DNA from: Mycogone perniciosa
Lineage: Eukaryota; Ascomycota; Sordariomycetes; Hypocreales; Hypocreaceae
Assembly: GCA_025331125.1 (NCBI GenBank)
Contig: JAOALB010000001.1
Coordinates: 496,001 to 560,000, forward strand
Direction of reading: 5' to 3'
DNA length: 64,000 nucleotides
The notes beneath the pieces are model-generated. The model saw nothing but the letters and a program-made list of their open reading frames with translations. It did no database searches and was not told the origin of the DNA. Positions 1 to 12,540 of this stretch are shown here, piece by piece (the first letter of the stretch is position 1; each line of letters starts with the position of its first letter). The position numbers and the translations under genes were made by a program.

Positions 1-2330
1 AATTCCCCTACGCCATTCAAGACGTCCAATTGGACTACTCAGGTGACCACGGTAGTGCGGAGGTTCTTGACTCAGAAGCGCTGTTTGATACCTTGCCCAG
101 CAACTGGCGCGATCTTCACGGCCTGCCCTAAGAGGGTCAACGCAACCTTAGCTAGCCATGCAACAACTCTTTTCAATGAAGCCAACATGCACCGAGCAGG
201 ACTCGGATACCTCGATACACAGTGCGCGCCACTGCCCTATTCGCTCCACCAGCTGCATGAACAACCACACACATCCACACACATGCATATAAAGAGGGGC
301 GGAAGCAACCCCATTTGAAAGGCTTGAGAAGAAGGGGAAAAACTCTTATCCCAGGGACATTTCAACTACACACATTATACTACATTGAAAAGTGAACAGC
401 ATGACGCTCGTGGGGTGCCGGCCAATGCTTCTCAACGGCCATCTTTGGCCGGGTTACACCCTGAGGAGAAGAAACGGCCAACAGCCGCGTCCATGCCTGC
501 GTGGATCATCCGCATTCTAAGGCGTGCTATTGCTCAAAATGGCCATATGCTTGGCAGCACCACTGCCTAAACGGGCGGACAAAGGCTAGCCGATGATGTT
601 GGCAATGTGCGCGACGGCTGTCACACGCAGGCCCTTGTGGAAGGGCTAGTAGCGTGGTTGGCTCTCAACAGAGAAGCACACCTACCATTCATTACTCCAT
701 GCCCACAGGGGAATCCCAAAGTTGGATCCAACGGCTCGGGACGGAGTATGTGCGTGGGTGATTGATTAAAATGAACATACTTTGTGTTTGACGCCACGGC
801 GTCCGCTGGACGGGGGCGGTGGGAACGATGGTGATTGACTGGTAGGGAGTCTGGCACGAGGTTTGACATCGGCTATGGTTTATTTTGGGACGATGAGTTT
901 TATGATTTTGCGATGATTTTCGGACCTCCAGGTCTGTCTGACTATCCATCTAGAGAGACACGCGGCACTTTTCCTGCATGCTTCGCCTTGGCCTTTTTTT
1001 TTGTTTCACGAGTCCTTGCATACCCACATTTTTCCTTTTACACCCCAGTATCGGCTGCACCAATTTGTTTTCCTGTGTTGTTTTGCTGTACTTGTCATAT
1101 CCGATTCCTCTCGTGTACTTGGGCACTGGAAAGACCGGTTTGCAAGACTAATGGTTTGGAGTTGTTGGACTGCTTTCGTATAGACTTGGGTAGCTAAATA
1201 GACCATATCACCTCGGGGTGGCTTTGTTTTCAAGTAACCGCGCCATATTCAATGCAAAGATGTGCTATGAGCCAAGACGATAATACTATGTGAGTACTCT
1301 GAGCAGACGTATTTAGGCCAGGCCCCTGACGTCCAACATACCCCGGACTATTTAGTCTCCCATGTTCATGAATATTATTAGAAAGTCGGGTTGAGGAGGT
1401 GTGTATTCCAAATCCGAAGCACATAGATAGATCGTGGTGGCGACATGGTTCTCTTGTACACGAGGAGGTAATTAATTCTACGCATCCTGGTCTCCGCTAC
1501 TCCCCAAGCAACAACCAACCGCGCCTACATACATACAGCCCACACACCCCATATCATACGTACTGCCAACCCGGAACCTGGAAATGGGGAGGTGGGGGAA
1601 GCATGGGGGGTTCCAAAAGAGGAAGATGAGAAGACAGGGCTGTACGAGATGGTATGTTGCGCGCGCCAAAAGCGGACGAAAAATTTAGACAAAATAAGGT
1701 GAAGCACTTGCTGCTGCTGGTAAGGAGGTGAGTTAGTTGGGAAAGCCGTTGGGCTGGAGACGGCGTGCCCTCGGCGTGTGATTTGGGGCACGGAGCAGTA
1801 GGAGGCAGAGGATGCGGAGGCGTGGTGTGTGTGCCGTCCCGGGAGAGGTGAGTCTCCGGGCTCGTGGTATCTCGGAGGGCGGGTGCAAATTGGGAGTCGT
1901 GTTGTTACATGGATTACGGGTGTATTTGAAGAGTGTTGCTAATGGCATGTATGTACTCGTATATGTATGGATGCAATATCTTGGCAGATGAAGCTGATCG
2001 TGGTGATGCCTGTCAAGTGTGTAAGTGACAGGGGAGGAGAGCATTTGAGATATTTTATCTACATGGATAGTCCATATAATACATGGATAACTGTAATAAT
2101 AACCATACGAGTAATCTCCAAAGTACGAGTACGTCCCCCCGAACTATGGGGCTGCAGTAGTCGGCGAAAGCACTGATACTCCAGGCTGTGCATCCCGTAG
2201 TGGAATGCTGGACGCATATGCTTCCGACTCTCCCCCAGACGGACTGACCATGGAGTCCATAATAATAATGGAGCACGTACGGAGTAGTAGTGCATGTACT
2301 AACTGCGATATGGATGGCATTGAGTCACTG

Positions 2331-2349
2331 CCAGCCAGCCAGCCAGCCA
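2331..2349. repeat. CCAG tetranucleotide microsatellite
   Basis: Nearly five tandem copies of CCAG, lying between two copies of the TACGGAGTA motif. No coding role is visible. Confidence 0.8.
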
Positions 2350-3156
2350 ACGTGCGCAATGCCACCACGAAAGATATAAATAGTTATACACATATATACG
2401 CAACCCCAGGTGGAACGTGCTGCTGTTCGTTCCATGTACTCCGTACTATACTAGCTGCCAGTCAGGCTGCGAGTAGAAGTCATGTTAGTATTCTGCGTCG
2501 TCTTTGTGCCTGATGAACGATGAACAACATGCCGTTTCTGCTCGTGGCACCTTTCGGCACTGATCATGAGCTGCCTTGAGCATCCTTATGGAGCCATGGG
2601 AAGTGGATGCTATCCTGATGAAACGTCTCATTCTGTCCTATCTTGGCCTGTTGAAACATGCTCGAAGAAAACACACGGTCTACGAGTAGTTCTGAATATT
2701 GTGAACATGATGCCGTTGTACATGTGATGTATCTTCCCGGTGATGACTAAGGCGGCAAGAGAAGGCATTCCCGACTCCTGTTTTCTCTTCCCCTCTTCTT
2801 ATCGCCGCTCTCTCGTTTTCCGCCCCATCAACTCTCACCCGCGGATCGATGTGCAGCGCGTCAAGGACAGACACATATGCAACTTGCCATTGGCCCTTGA
2901 TTTTTAAATGAAGAGGAAGAAGGGGAGGGAAAAAATCCCCCGGGTTCGCGCTTCCCCGACCGTGTCTCCCAAGACGAGGCTGCGGGTGGCAGAGACAGCC
3001 TTCAATCTAGACCATGCGGCTCGAGAATCAACAAACCAAACTGCAGGCCCCCGGAACACGCGCACGCAGCTGTCCCCTATGGTTCGTCGGATCTTTTCTT
3101 GCTCCGTAAGATCGCCAATCGGCGTTCCGTCCGTGGAGCCTGCTCACCTATATGCA

Positions 3157-3212
3157 TGCATACATATAATACTATGTACATGCATACATATAATACTATG
3201 TACATGCATATA
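3157..3212. repeat. 24-bp tandem repeat, about 2.3 copies
   Basis: The unit at 3157-3180 is repeated exactly at 3181-3204, and a partial third copy follows. The unit is AT-rich and contains TGCATACATATAATACTATG. It lies in non-coding sequence. Confidence 0.9.
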
Positions 3213-3427
3213 TGGCCCCAAGGATGGGGCTGGGGGGCTGAATACTGGACGCTGGCTGGTTAGATGGAAAAGAAAGCCAAAAAAAAACGTCACCATCGTT
3301 GGACGGGCCATTCTGTTGCATGAGGGGATGTAACAATGGTCAAATTTGGGAACATCAAGCGAGCCTTGGGCCCCGCCAAAGAGTGCAAAGACCAGGCCCA
3401 ATCAACCGCCAGCTCCTGATCTCTCGT

Positions 3428-3531
3428 CCATCCGGCACACACACACACTCTCTCTCAGGAACGGCCTGAGCACTCTGTCTCTCCCTTTTTCCGGCTGTCT
3501 CTCTCTGTGTCTCCTGTGTCTCACAGCAGAA
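3428..3531 (+). repeat. CA/CT-rich pyrimidine tract ending in CACAG
   Basis: A CA run passes into CT-rich sequence that ends in CTCACAG. Two further pyrimidine tracts ending in AG follow at about 3737-3764 and 4130-4167. Such tracts occur in fungal promoters just upstream of transcription starts and also resemble 3' splice sites. No downstream coding exon is apparent. Confidence 0.5.
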
Positions 3532-4129
3532 CCATGGCCTGGCCTGGTATAGCGGAGGCAAGACAAGGGGGTTTAAGGTTGACGACGGTCACGCCGTGAG
3601 ATCTGCCTCTCATGATGAGACATACTGCGGTGCATCGAGATTCTGCACTGCAGTGACGCGCGAGACTGGATAGTAGCGGCCTGGATTGCGTTCGGTGTAC
3701 CCGCTGGCTTACCCTAACTATGAGACTGATCACCTTTCTTTTTTCTTTTCTTTTCTCGGCACAGCTTGGCGCCCGTTCATAGGTACAAAGGCATTCGTCC
3801 GGTTTTGCTTGAATCACCAGGACATGGCAGGTGTGTGCATGTGCCATATGCAGCCTAAATCAAATCAGGACAACACCAACACTCCCAAGTTCCCCTTTCG
3901 AGCCGAGCCTGGGGCCTAGCTAATCGATCCCAGAAGGATGCTGACCTGGTTACTGGGAATATTAAAGTAACCAATATTGATTTAGTATTCGTTCGGCTGG
4001 AATACGGCATATGGTATCCCGATGTTGTGCAAAGACATGCATTCGGAATTTGCAAATCCCGAACTGTCTCTGGGCTACGAACTGGCAACACTGAGGCCAC
4101 TGGTTGTCGCCACCTTTCTTGCATTGCGT

Positions 4130-4167
4130 GTGTTTTTCTTTCTTTCTTTCTTTCTTTTTTTGCAGAT
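4130..4167 (+). repeat. TTTC/TTTTT pyrimidine microsatellite ending in GCAG
   Basis: A run of TTTC units followed by T7 and GCAG. It is an AG-terminated pyrimidine tract in apparently non-coding sequence. Confidence 0.7.
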
Positions 4168-7100
4168 GTGTCTTGCGGAAATCACCGTTCTATGCGGCTC
4201 TCTCCGACAAGGCCGATGACCATCTCATCGTCAATGGGTCGCGGAACACTTGCCGTTGCCGCGAGGAAGAGTGGAGTGAAAAGACAAGAAGCTGAAAAGT
4301 CAACAAGCAATCTCCCGTTACTATTGCAAACTTGCATCTTCTCCAATGCCGTGGCGTCGGTCTTGACGGAAGCTAGGGCATCCCGAGAACAGGATGACTA
4401 CATATCTTTGACAAGCAATGGTGACTTGCGACGAGGGATATTTTGTCACATCTCACTTTCTGCGGCTCGGGTTCTGTCCAATCTCGAGTCCCGGGGATTT
4501 TTTGACCCCAGACCAGCCATCTGCCGGGAGGGGGGAACATCCCCGGGCCGTGCATTTACTACGGCCGCCTTGTCAGCGGCGACTTAGAGACCCTTGTCCG
4601 AGGGGACGCGCATTGGCACACCTTGCTGCATGACATATGAATGGACGGTTCATTAGGATCGAGTGATCGCAACCTCCGTCCCGCTTGCGGCTTTCCGTGA
4701 GCTGGATGCGCTCACAACGCCTCTTTGTCGGTAAAGAAGGAAACTTACATTCTCACGACATATCCCTTTTACACGTACGGAGCATTTCCTCTATTTACTA
4801 TGTTTATGTAACTGGAACACTTGCTCAGATTTGCTCGGGGAACTTTGGACTGCATCCGCGCAGGGGGTTGACTGACAAGCCGTCCATAGATGTTTACCAC
4901 ATGGCAATTGGCCCCCCCTAAACTGCCACGCAAGACCCATCCATTTTTCAATGCTGAGCTGTCAATTTCCAAGGTTGTTCCACACTGACCCCTCTTAAAT
5001 CGTCACACTTCTGCAGCAGGCTGGATGCAGTACTCCGTACGGGCGAGACATATTTTCCCTCAAGCTGAAGTCTCGAGAACGCCTTTTCTAGGCAAGCCGG
5101 CCTAAGCCGACAGACATTGTTCTCCATATCTTCTTCCCCCCTGAAACCGACTCCACAGAAAAGACGATGGGGCGCTTCGTCATCATGAAAACATGCTCAT
5201 TCATACTGCCACCCCCGTTGAGCTCCCTTGCAAAGAACGCTTTAGAACCTCATCAAATGGCTAAAGAACGAACGGCAACTCCGTAGCAAGCTCTTGGGGA
5301 CGGCAATGATCCACTTACATTCCCACCCCATTTGTTTGTATCCTCCTGTTCTGGATAACACTACACGAGAGAATACATGACAGTACTTCTTTGTACATTC
5401 ACCCGTCCTACAGGCCGAGAGGTGGGTGGAAAATCTCTCCCGGTTACAATGTTTTCTCCCAGCACCACCATGGCCGCGATATCCGGCATGAGCTCCTGCT
5501 GGCTGCAGGTCTTAGTTACTAGTATTTGTCCTGTTGTCGCCCCTCTTGACCTCTCTCTTTCCCCTTCCCCTTGCACATGTGAGACATGGGCAGTTGACGA
5601 CATGCTAGTGGGTGACAGCAAAAGAAAAAACAAACCGTCGAAAGCGAAAAGTGAGAACGGAGCTAATAGACGCTGAGTTGATAGGCGCGATGAAGCGCTT
5701 TTATGTACTCCGTATGTTGTACGTTATCAGATTAGCGGTGCTCCGCAGAGGAGCTCCGTGGTTAATACTTTGGAGATGCATAATGAGAAAAGAGGATAAC
5801 AATGGTTTTCTATACTGAAAAAATGGGTTGCTAAGATTCGGAATTACACATGGATGAACATCTACATCCAAAATGAATGCGTTTCTCGTAGCTGCTTCCC
5901 TTGCTTTTGAGCTCCTCTGTGTTACACACTCAAGCACTTCGTGTCCTTTCAGCTTGATGAGAGCCACTTACCTAGGTCATGAACAAAGGCCCATGTGTGC
6001 CATATCTATATCGACCTTGTGTGCCCTTGGGCCTCAAGTAATTGGAGCCCAACGCATGTTTCATCTAGAGCTCCCTGAGTCGTTGCCTCGTTTCTGCCTA
6101 CATGCTGTAATCTGCATGAGAGTCGTATGCGTCTCTTGGAGGCCACTTGTGGGACGCAGTAGCTTCTTGTCACTCCAACACTGGTCCTCAATGCCGACCG
6201 CCCTGCGTTGTCTGGCCCCTTCGTATGATTGTCTTGGTGTGAAAGCATCATCTCCGCACTGCGCACTCCTCCTCTGGTGAAGGACTCTTATGGAAGTTGT
6301 TCACCCTAGCCACAGGCACAAGGGCGCAGGCCAGAGCAATACCCGGTTCGTCCAACGTATCTCACCCTTGTTTCCTGAATGAAGCTCGTGACCGTGGGTG
6401 CATCAGTGATAGAAGTGCCATTATGCCGCTCGCTGTGCAATGCAAAACGTATGCAGGAGAGGACCTCAGTGTGCGAACGAACCAATCAGACATTCGCCAC
6501 ACTTGATGCTTTGGAGATAAGGACAGCTTGAACAACCTGCCTCTGTGAATGAAGGGCTCGGGGTGACAGGTCCGCGATGCAGTGTGACCACTAAATGATA
6601 GCCGTCGAGGACCAGTAGAGAAGGGCCGACGATGCGGGTGCCATCTTCGGGTCGTCCAAACGGGCGGTTGCATTTACTGTACAACGATGAGATACGGTAG
6701 TCCAAGTCCATGTACTTGATGGCCAAGTTCATTTGACATCAAGGCTCTACGGAGCCACGTTACTAGAATGCAGCTCAAGACCAGACGTTGTGCCCAGATG
6801 GCGACCGACTCTGAATCACGGAATACGGGGCTATTCAGACACCTTGGGTACGGTGAAAGTCCCATGCGCTCACACACTATCTGACGGACGCCACCGATTT
6901 ACTTGCCCAGGGGCGAATAGACCTTGAGGGAGGGTGGTGTCGATGCCCTAAATGGCGCTATGCTGTGTTGTGAAACTGAGATCCCCTGGCCCAAAACGTG
7001 GCAGAGCTCATCTTTGCCATTGTTGAGAAGCCAGAGCTAGTTGTGTAGAACGTAGCTGTGTAAACAATTATAAATCACCGCTGCTTTGCTTCAAAGGGTA

Positions 7101-7193
7101 TCCAAGAATTCCCCTACCAAGCATGGGAAAGGAGCGTTAAAAAAATGAATAAGTGAATGACAAAACAGTATTGATCAAAGGGGTGGAAAAGGC

Positions 7194-8852
7194 TTAGAGC
7201 CGCCGCTTCTTCTTCACTGGCCCAGCTGCCACTTTTCTCTCCAACTCTCTCTTGAGCTCCTCCCGCCTGCGATCCGCGCGTTCTTGCGACGTTTCTCTGG
7301 ACTGCTCCTTGACTTTGGTTTCCTCTCCGCGAACAGCCCCTCGTCCGCGCCCAGCATCATCCTCGCCGATGGCTGGCTTGGTAGTGGAACCACTGCTGCC
7401 ACCGATCTTCTTTCCGATTACACCAAGCTTCTTACGTACAGGGGAGCTGGCAACGATTTCGTTCGCCTCACTTCGTTCCACCTCTGGGGATCTTGCCTTT
7501 TCTGCAACACGTGTCTTTGCTGCAGGACCGCCTATTCGTCCCAATACCCCTTTCTTGGGCGCGGCCTGGGGAGGCGGCGGCGGTGGAGGTGACGAGGCGT
7601 CTTCTTCTAGTAGTGAGGCGGTTGGGTCGTCATCGCTAGCTTCTGAAGCTGTCTCCGAATCATCTAGCAAGATTGGTTCTTTTTCCTTCTGTGAGTTTGA
7701 TGCCTTTGGTTCTGGAGACGGAGGCGGGGGAGTCTGTTTCTTCTTCCCACCAATCACCCCTATCCGCGGTGCAGGCTTTTGAGCATCAATTTGCTGGTCT
7801 CGGCCTGACGAAGTTGCCGGTGAGCGCTTAGCTGGAATGGGCAATTCTTGCTCGCCGTCTGTTGACGCATCGTCCACAGGCGGCGCTCTTCCTGCTGCAG
7901 CATTGGTTTTCGCTGACTGAAGATGAGGAGGGGTGGGTTGGACTTCGAAGTCATCATCGTCACCGTTTGTGGCAGGTGTATGTGGTGATGGTGTCCTTTG
8001 CGGTGGAGCAGCGGTTTGTTGTTGGCTACGATGCGCAAGTTGTGATGTGCTTGTGAAATCATGCCACCATTTGTCCAGTTCCGGGGACGTGTCAACCTGT
8101 ATTAGGGATCGATTCTGTAGTCCATTTCCGCCAAAGACATTCTGGACAAGGTCGCTGGCGTTGTCTGGCCAGTTTTCATTTTCTTCTAAGCGGGCCCTCC
8201 ACTTGCGTTGGTCAAATGCTGCCAAACCTTTGACTTTCTCCTCTGCAAGCGTTCTAGATACCTTCTTTCTCCCTGAGAGTGCCGTGAATACATGTTCTAA
8301 TCCCGTCCCTGTCGCCTCAAGTTTGTCGGCTAGTTTTGCGATGACCGCGTCCTTGTAGCTCAAAGTCTGGACCAGCGACTCCACCTCTAGCTTCCTGGTA
8401 TAGTGTGATGCGATTAGGGGAAGGGCGAATTCTGTTGCAATGCTCGAAGGGGGTGATTTCTTGAGGTGAATAGGCCACCTCAAAGGCTCGAAACCAGGGA
8501 GTGGGCAAGTGACCTTGAGGGTAAGCCCATCCTCGCCAGTCTCCTTCTTTGAGCCTGGTGATAGGGTGAGACTAGTCTGATCGTGACTAGATTGGGAGGG
8601 ATCCAAGGCCGATCTCAAACAACTAAGGAACCTGGCCATATTATCGGGTGTATCACTCGGGTCGATGCTTGTGTTCTCACTCCACCCTCTCATGAAAATG
8701 GCCTTTCGATCCAGGCTCTCCACCCAGATATTCGCCATGTCAGTGACACGAACTGTATAAGCAGCCGTGCCAATATCGACAGACACCAGGAGCACAGGCA
8801 CACCAGGTGATGTGGCGAGCGGCAAAGGCCGCCATGTTAGATCTCCGGACAT
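7194..8852 (-). CDS. Non-homologous end-joining factor XLF/Nej1
   Basis: Single-exon protein of 552 aa from the first in-frame ATG (8850-8852). It is a scaffold for DNA ligase IV-XRCC4 (Lif1) in double-strand-break end joining in the nucleus. Residues about 4-130 match the XLF head domain, opening with LTWRPLP and including VRVTDMANIWVESLDRKAIF, the stretch equivalent to the L..S.....VW.E pattern of human XLF. A predicted coiled coil follows at about 140-185. The remaining 350 residues are low-complexity (poly-Pro, acidic and Ser-rich) and end in a basic KKKRRL tail, placed where XLF proteins carry a Ku-binding or nuclear-localisation motif. It is longer than animal XLF (about 300 aa), as is usual for filamentous fungi. 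It is divergent from the photolyase gene with about 1.25 kb between them. Family assignment is by pattern recognition; the tail's role is inferred. Confidence 0.85.
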   Translation of the reverse strand: MSGDLTWRPLPLATSPGVPVLLVSVDIGTAAYTVRVTDMANIWVESLDRKAIFMRGWSENTSIDPSDTPDNMARFLSCLRSALDPSQSSHDQTSLTLSPGSKKETGEDGLTLKVTCPLPGFEPLRWPIHLKKSPPSSIATEFALPLIASHYTRKLEVESLVQTLSYKDAVIAKLADKLEATGTGLEHVFTALSGRKKVSRTLAEEKVKGLAAFDQRKWRARLEENENWPDNASDLVQNVFGGNGLQNRSLIQVDTSPELDKWWHDFTSTSQLAHRSQQQTAAPPQRTPSPHTPATNGDDDDFEVQPTPPHLQSAKTNAAAGRAPPVDDASTDGEQELPIPAKRSPATSSGRDQQIDAQKPAPRIGVIGGKKKQTPPPPSPEPKASNSQKEKEPILLDDSETASEASDDDPTASLLEEDASSPPPPPPPQAAPKKGVLGRIGGPAAKTRVAEKARSPEVERSEANEIVASSPVRKKLGVIGKKIGGSSGSTTKPAIGEDDAGRGRGAVRGEETKVKEQSRETSQERADRRREELKRELERKVAAGPVKKKRRL

Positions 8853-10102
8853 GGCGTGACGAGGAGGTGCCAAGATAGGATATCGATGGGAACCTTTTTC
8901 TTTTCTTTTTTTGGCGTCAGGAGGCAGTGCCAGCGGACCAGCACCGAGAGGTGATACCTGTGTCTCCTAGGGAGATTCTTCGGCGATTACAGGCTGGGGA
9001 TGGTTGAGGTTGCTGATGACAGGATCAAGGCAGCATTGCACAGCGGTATGCTGCGTAGCGTAACGGCGCGTGTGCAACTTTGCCCCAGCGTTTTGGGGGG
9101 CCGTTCGTTGGACGGCTCTGTGAGAACTGGCGATTTGGAGATTGGGCGTGAATCACGAAGGCGACACCATCAATATCGAAGAAACAGGACCCCAGGACCG
9201 GCTTTTGTGTGACAGAACATGGGTAAGCCGACTCCTGACGCTTCGCCTGTGTATAGCCTTTGGTAACCAATAACAGGGCCGAACCGGGTTTTTTTTTTCC
9301 TTCTCTCCTCCAGATTGACTTGCGGACTGCGGAGTTAATCTCGGTGGAAAATCCGTGTGCGATACGGGAGCATCTGCGACGATATAGATGAAGGATCGAG
9401 ACATATCGTTCTCGAAACGAGGAAGAACGCGTCATGCTGATGGGCGTTTCGGTGGGCATCCTTCAGGGCGCTGAGTGGCTGTAGCAGGTGGCAGCAGCTG
9501 TCACCAGAATCTGACAGCTGTCTTTGGCCTGACCTTATCAGCTATCGTCGACTTGAAAGCCAACAAAAACCATCTCGAGATAAAGCATTAAGGGTATTGA
9601 AGAATACACTCACATAAAAATTATTAATATTGTGCGTGAACTTCGATCTGATCTTTTGTCGTCAAACAACCAACAACTGAGGTGCACGATCCAACCAAGG
9701 GCCTGTGAATGTTGCATCTAGATATCTGATGCGTGGGCAGCCGATGAGAAAACCATCACATATACTCCGTATATACGTAGTCTTTTCTTAAATGGCATCG
9801 ATTGTATTATCCATAGTGAAAAATAGGAGGTATAATACTATGGCCGTTATTCTACTCGTAGATCATCCCTTCACTTCAAGTTAGTGCAGGGGTGTCAAGC
9901 CACTCGATCGCATCAAAGTTCCGCAGCACCTAAAACTCCGATCTCCAGAGCCGTATGACGCAGACCAAATCGGAGGATTAAAGGAGAAAGAAAAGCGACG
10001 CGGAAGATCGCGCGCGCACGTAACCATCACTTCTCATCTGCACACATTCGCTCGCTCTGGTGGGCCTTTGTTCTTTTGCTGGACACATACAATATCCCCT
10101 TG
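8853..10102. promoter_or_regulatory. Divergent intergenic region, XLF / photolyase
   Basis: About 1.25 kb between two divergent repair genes. It holds one TACTCCGTA 9-mer (9763-9771), a pyrimidine tract just upstream of XLF (complement of the T-rich run at 8896-8911), and no credible ORF. It presumably contains both promoters. Confidence 0.6.
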
Positions 10103-12030
10103 ATGAGACCCTTCACTTCAAGCCGTTTACACATTCTCAGTATAAGTCGTTTGCATACGCTCTCATTTTCACTGCATTGGACAGTCAGAAGATCCAGCAC
10201 CATGCATCCAAAAGCAGCAAAACGAAAGGTGTCATCTGCCTCGGAGTCCAATGGAACTGGGTCCAAAAGGACCAAGCAAGAAGACAGTCGGGAGAATGAG
10301 CTTCGCGAACCACATCCCTTTGCCAAAGAGGCTGAAGAACATGGCATTGTGCTTCGAAAATACTACCCACCAGAGATGAGCACTGATCGGGCTCATGCCT
10401 ATAGCACCGAAGAAATTCCCCGACCCATGGAAGGCCTTATCTCCTCACTGGAGGAAACGGCCCAGCTCCGCAAGAAGGTCAAAGTTGCAGATGCCGTGAT
10501 CCACTGGTTCAAGATGGACTTGCGCCATACTGACAATCGATCTCTTGCCCTTGCCAGCGCAAAGGCCAAGGAAGCCGGTGTGCCACTGATATGCATGTAT
10601 ATCATGAGCCCGCAAGACTTTGACGCTCACCTTACGTCGCCAGTCAAGGTTGATTTCATGCTGAGGACATTAGAGGTTTTGCGGGAAGATTTGGCAAAGC
10701 TCGATATCCCGCTCTACGTTGAGACAGTGGCGAAGAGAAAGAAGGTGCCGGATCGAATTCTGGAGCTCATGGAAGACTGGGGCAGCAATCATCTGTTCGC
10801 AAACATGGAATACGAAGTCGATGAGCTGAGACGAGAGGCTCAAATGGTACGCGACTTGGTGGGAAAGGGCAAGTCTTTCGAGGTTGTTCACGACACATGT
10901 GTTGTCCCTCCAGGAGAACTACGCAGTGGCTCTGGCAGGCAGTACGCAGTATATACGCCCTGGTACCGATCTTGGATGGCCCATATCCATAATAACCTGG
11001 ACCTCCTGGAGCTATATGATCCCCCTGGAAAGAACCCGGAGAGTGCTCGACAGAAGTTCGGGAAGCTTTTCGATTGCCCCACCCCTGAGGCGCCCCAGAA
11101 CAAACAGCTTACCAAGGAAGAAACGAAGAGATTCCATGCTCTCTGGCCTTGTGGCGAGCACGAGGCAATGTCTAGACTGAACAAGTTTTGCGAGGAGAGA
11201 ATCGGGAGGTATCGCGACAAGAGAAACTTTCCCGGAGACAATGGCACCTCTTCCCTCTCGGTCCACTTCGCGAGCGGGACAATCAGCGCGAGAACCTGTG
11301 TTCGAGTAGCGAGAGATAGAAATAACACGAAAAGGCTGGATGGAGGGAATCCAGGCATCCAAACCTGGATCAGTGAGGTGGCCTGGAGAGACTTTTACAA
11401 GCATGTTCTGGTCAATTGGCCATATGTGTGGTAAGCCGACAATGCTTCAATGACTTCAAGGCTGTGTGACTGATGAGATACAGCATGAATAAGCCGTTCA
11501 AGCCAGAGTACTCAAACATCATCTGGTCATACGACAAAGATCACTTCACAGCCTGGTGTGAGGGCCGGACTGGATTTCCCATCGTCGACGCGGCCATGCG
11601 CCAGTTGAATCACATGGGCTACATGCACAACCGGTGCCGTATGATTGTCGCCTCATTCCTGTCAAAAGACTTGCTTCTAGACTGGCGCATGGGTGAACAG
11701 TACTTCATGGAGCATTTAGTCGACGGCGACTTCGCAAGCAACAATGGAGGTTGGGGTTTCAGTGCCAGTGTCGGTGTTGATCCACAGCCGTACTTTCGCA
11801 TCTTCAACCCTCTTCTGCAAAGCGAGAAGTTCGACCCTGACGGCGAGTACATTCGTAAATGGGTTCCTGAGCTTGAGGGATTGAATAACAAGGAGATCCA
11901 CGATCCCTACGGTCGCGGGGCTGGCACCAAGGCGAAAAAGAAGGGGTATCCAAAACCCATTGTCGACCACAAGGGTGCGAGAGAACGAGCGCTGAAGGCG
12001 TACAAGGGTGGGCTCGAAAGCGATTTGTGA
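10103..12030 (+). CDS. phr1: CPD (class I) DNA photolyase
   Basis: FAD-dependent photolyase that repairs UV-induced cyclobutane pyrimidine dimers using blue light. Exon 1 ends at 11430, a 53-bp intron spans 11431-11483, and exon 2 is 11484-12030. Splicing rebuilds NWPYVCMNKPFKPEY. An N-terminal antenna-binding domain (VIHWFKMDLRHTDNRSLALA onward) is followed by the FAD domain. Signature blocks include WISEVAWRDFY, the MHNRCRMIVASFLSKDL block, and DWRMGEQYFMEHLVDGD followed by ASNNGGWGFSAS. There are two in-frame ATGs. The one at 10103 gives 624 aa with a 33-residue, Arg/Ser-rich, acid-free extension resembling a mitochondrial presequence. The one at 10202 gives 591 aa starting MHPKAAKRK, which looks like a nuclear form. 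I annotate the longer form; 10202 may be the main start. Neighbours XLF and SLX4 are also repair genes. Confidence 0.93.
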
Positions 12031-12540
12031 ATATTGCAGGATTTGTTTAGATAGATGTAAACAGTTGTTCTCTCCTAGCTAGTCGTTTGTATCAGTGAAA
12101 AAGAACGTTGACTTCATCAAGAAAAGCCGAGGCCTTGCATGTTTAACCCGTATCTGTACTATGACGAGTAACTTAACCGCCACAGCTTTTTGAAGGCCAT
12201 ATTTAATCTGCGGCACGGAGACTATCGAAGTAGCCCCAGAATCCTCGGTCAAAGAAGTGGCCGACGAGAGCCCGTCCGAGGAGACTTTGCTAGCCGGGTA
12301 AGTACAAGAATCACCAATTATCACGGTTCGAATCGCATGTCTTCAACATCGCAAGAAAATTGTCTCGAAAACGGAGCCAAAACGCCTTGAATTGGATTTG
12401 CTAAATGCAGCCAACTCTAGTTTCCACGCATGCCTTCATACCCGAGCCAATCCCTAATTCCCAGGTCAGTAACTTGACTCGTTATGCGCTCGCCGCCACC
12501 GAGGAAATAGAGCACCCACCTCATCCATTTTTTTGCAAAT
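12031..12540. other. Convergent intergenic region, photolyase / RPS21
   Basis: About 500 bp between two stop codons, expected to hold both 3' UTRs. A B-box-like sequence (GGTTCGAATC near 12325) does not fold as a tRNA T-arm. Nothing else is seen. Confidence 0.6.

Larger units (their letters stand above)
1..7193. other. Gene-poor 7 kb stretch, no recognised gene
   Basis: I see no open frame in this stretch that looks like a known protein. All frames are under about 190 codons, and several begin at non-ATG codons. It holds simple repeats (CCAG at 2331-2349, a 24-bp tandem near 3157, CA/CT runs near 3430-3530, TTTC runs near 4130-4160) and four copies of the TACGGAGTA 9-mer (2278, 2437, 5031, 5706). 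On the minus strand, 6466-6877 reads as moderately protein-like in two overlapping frames and could be a decayed gene, but I recognise nothing in it. Seven kilobases without a gene is long for a compact ascomycete genome. It could hold a non-coding RNA, a long regulatory region for a gene left of the window, or old repeat debris. Confidence 0.6.

Noticed and set aside
4027..4587. 186-codon plus-strand open frame
   Set aside because: It begins at GTG, spans the TTTC microsatellite, has no protein-like composition and no family resemblance.
5873..6280. 135-codon plus-strand frame and several minus-strand frames at 5700-6877
   Set aside because: Cys/Ser-rich, no recognisable domain, and competing frames of similar length. 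I kept only a note that decay of an old gene is possible.
12311..12345. tRNA-like B box GGTTCGAATC
   Set aside because: The flanking bases do not form a T-arm stem, and no A box or acceptor stem is seen.
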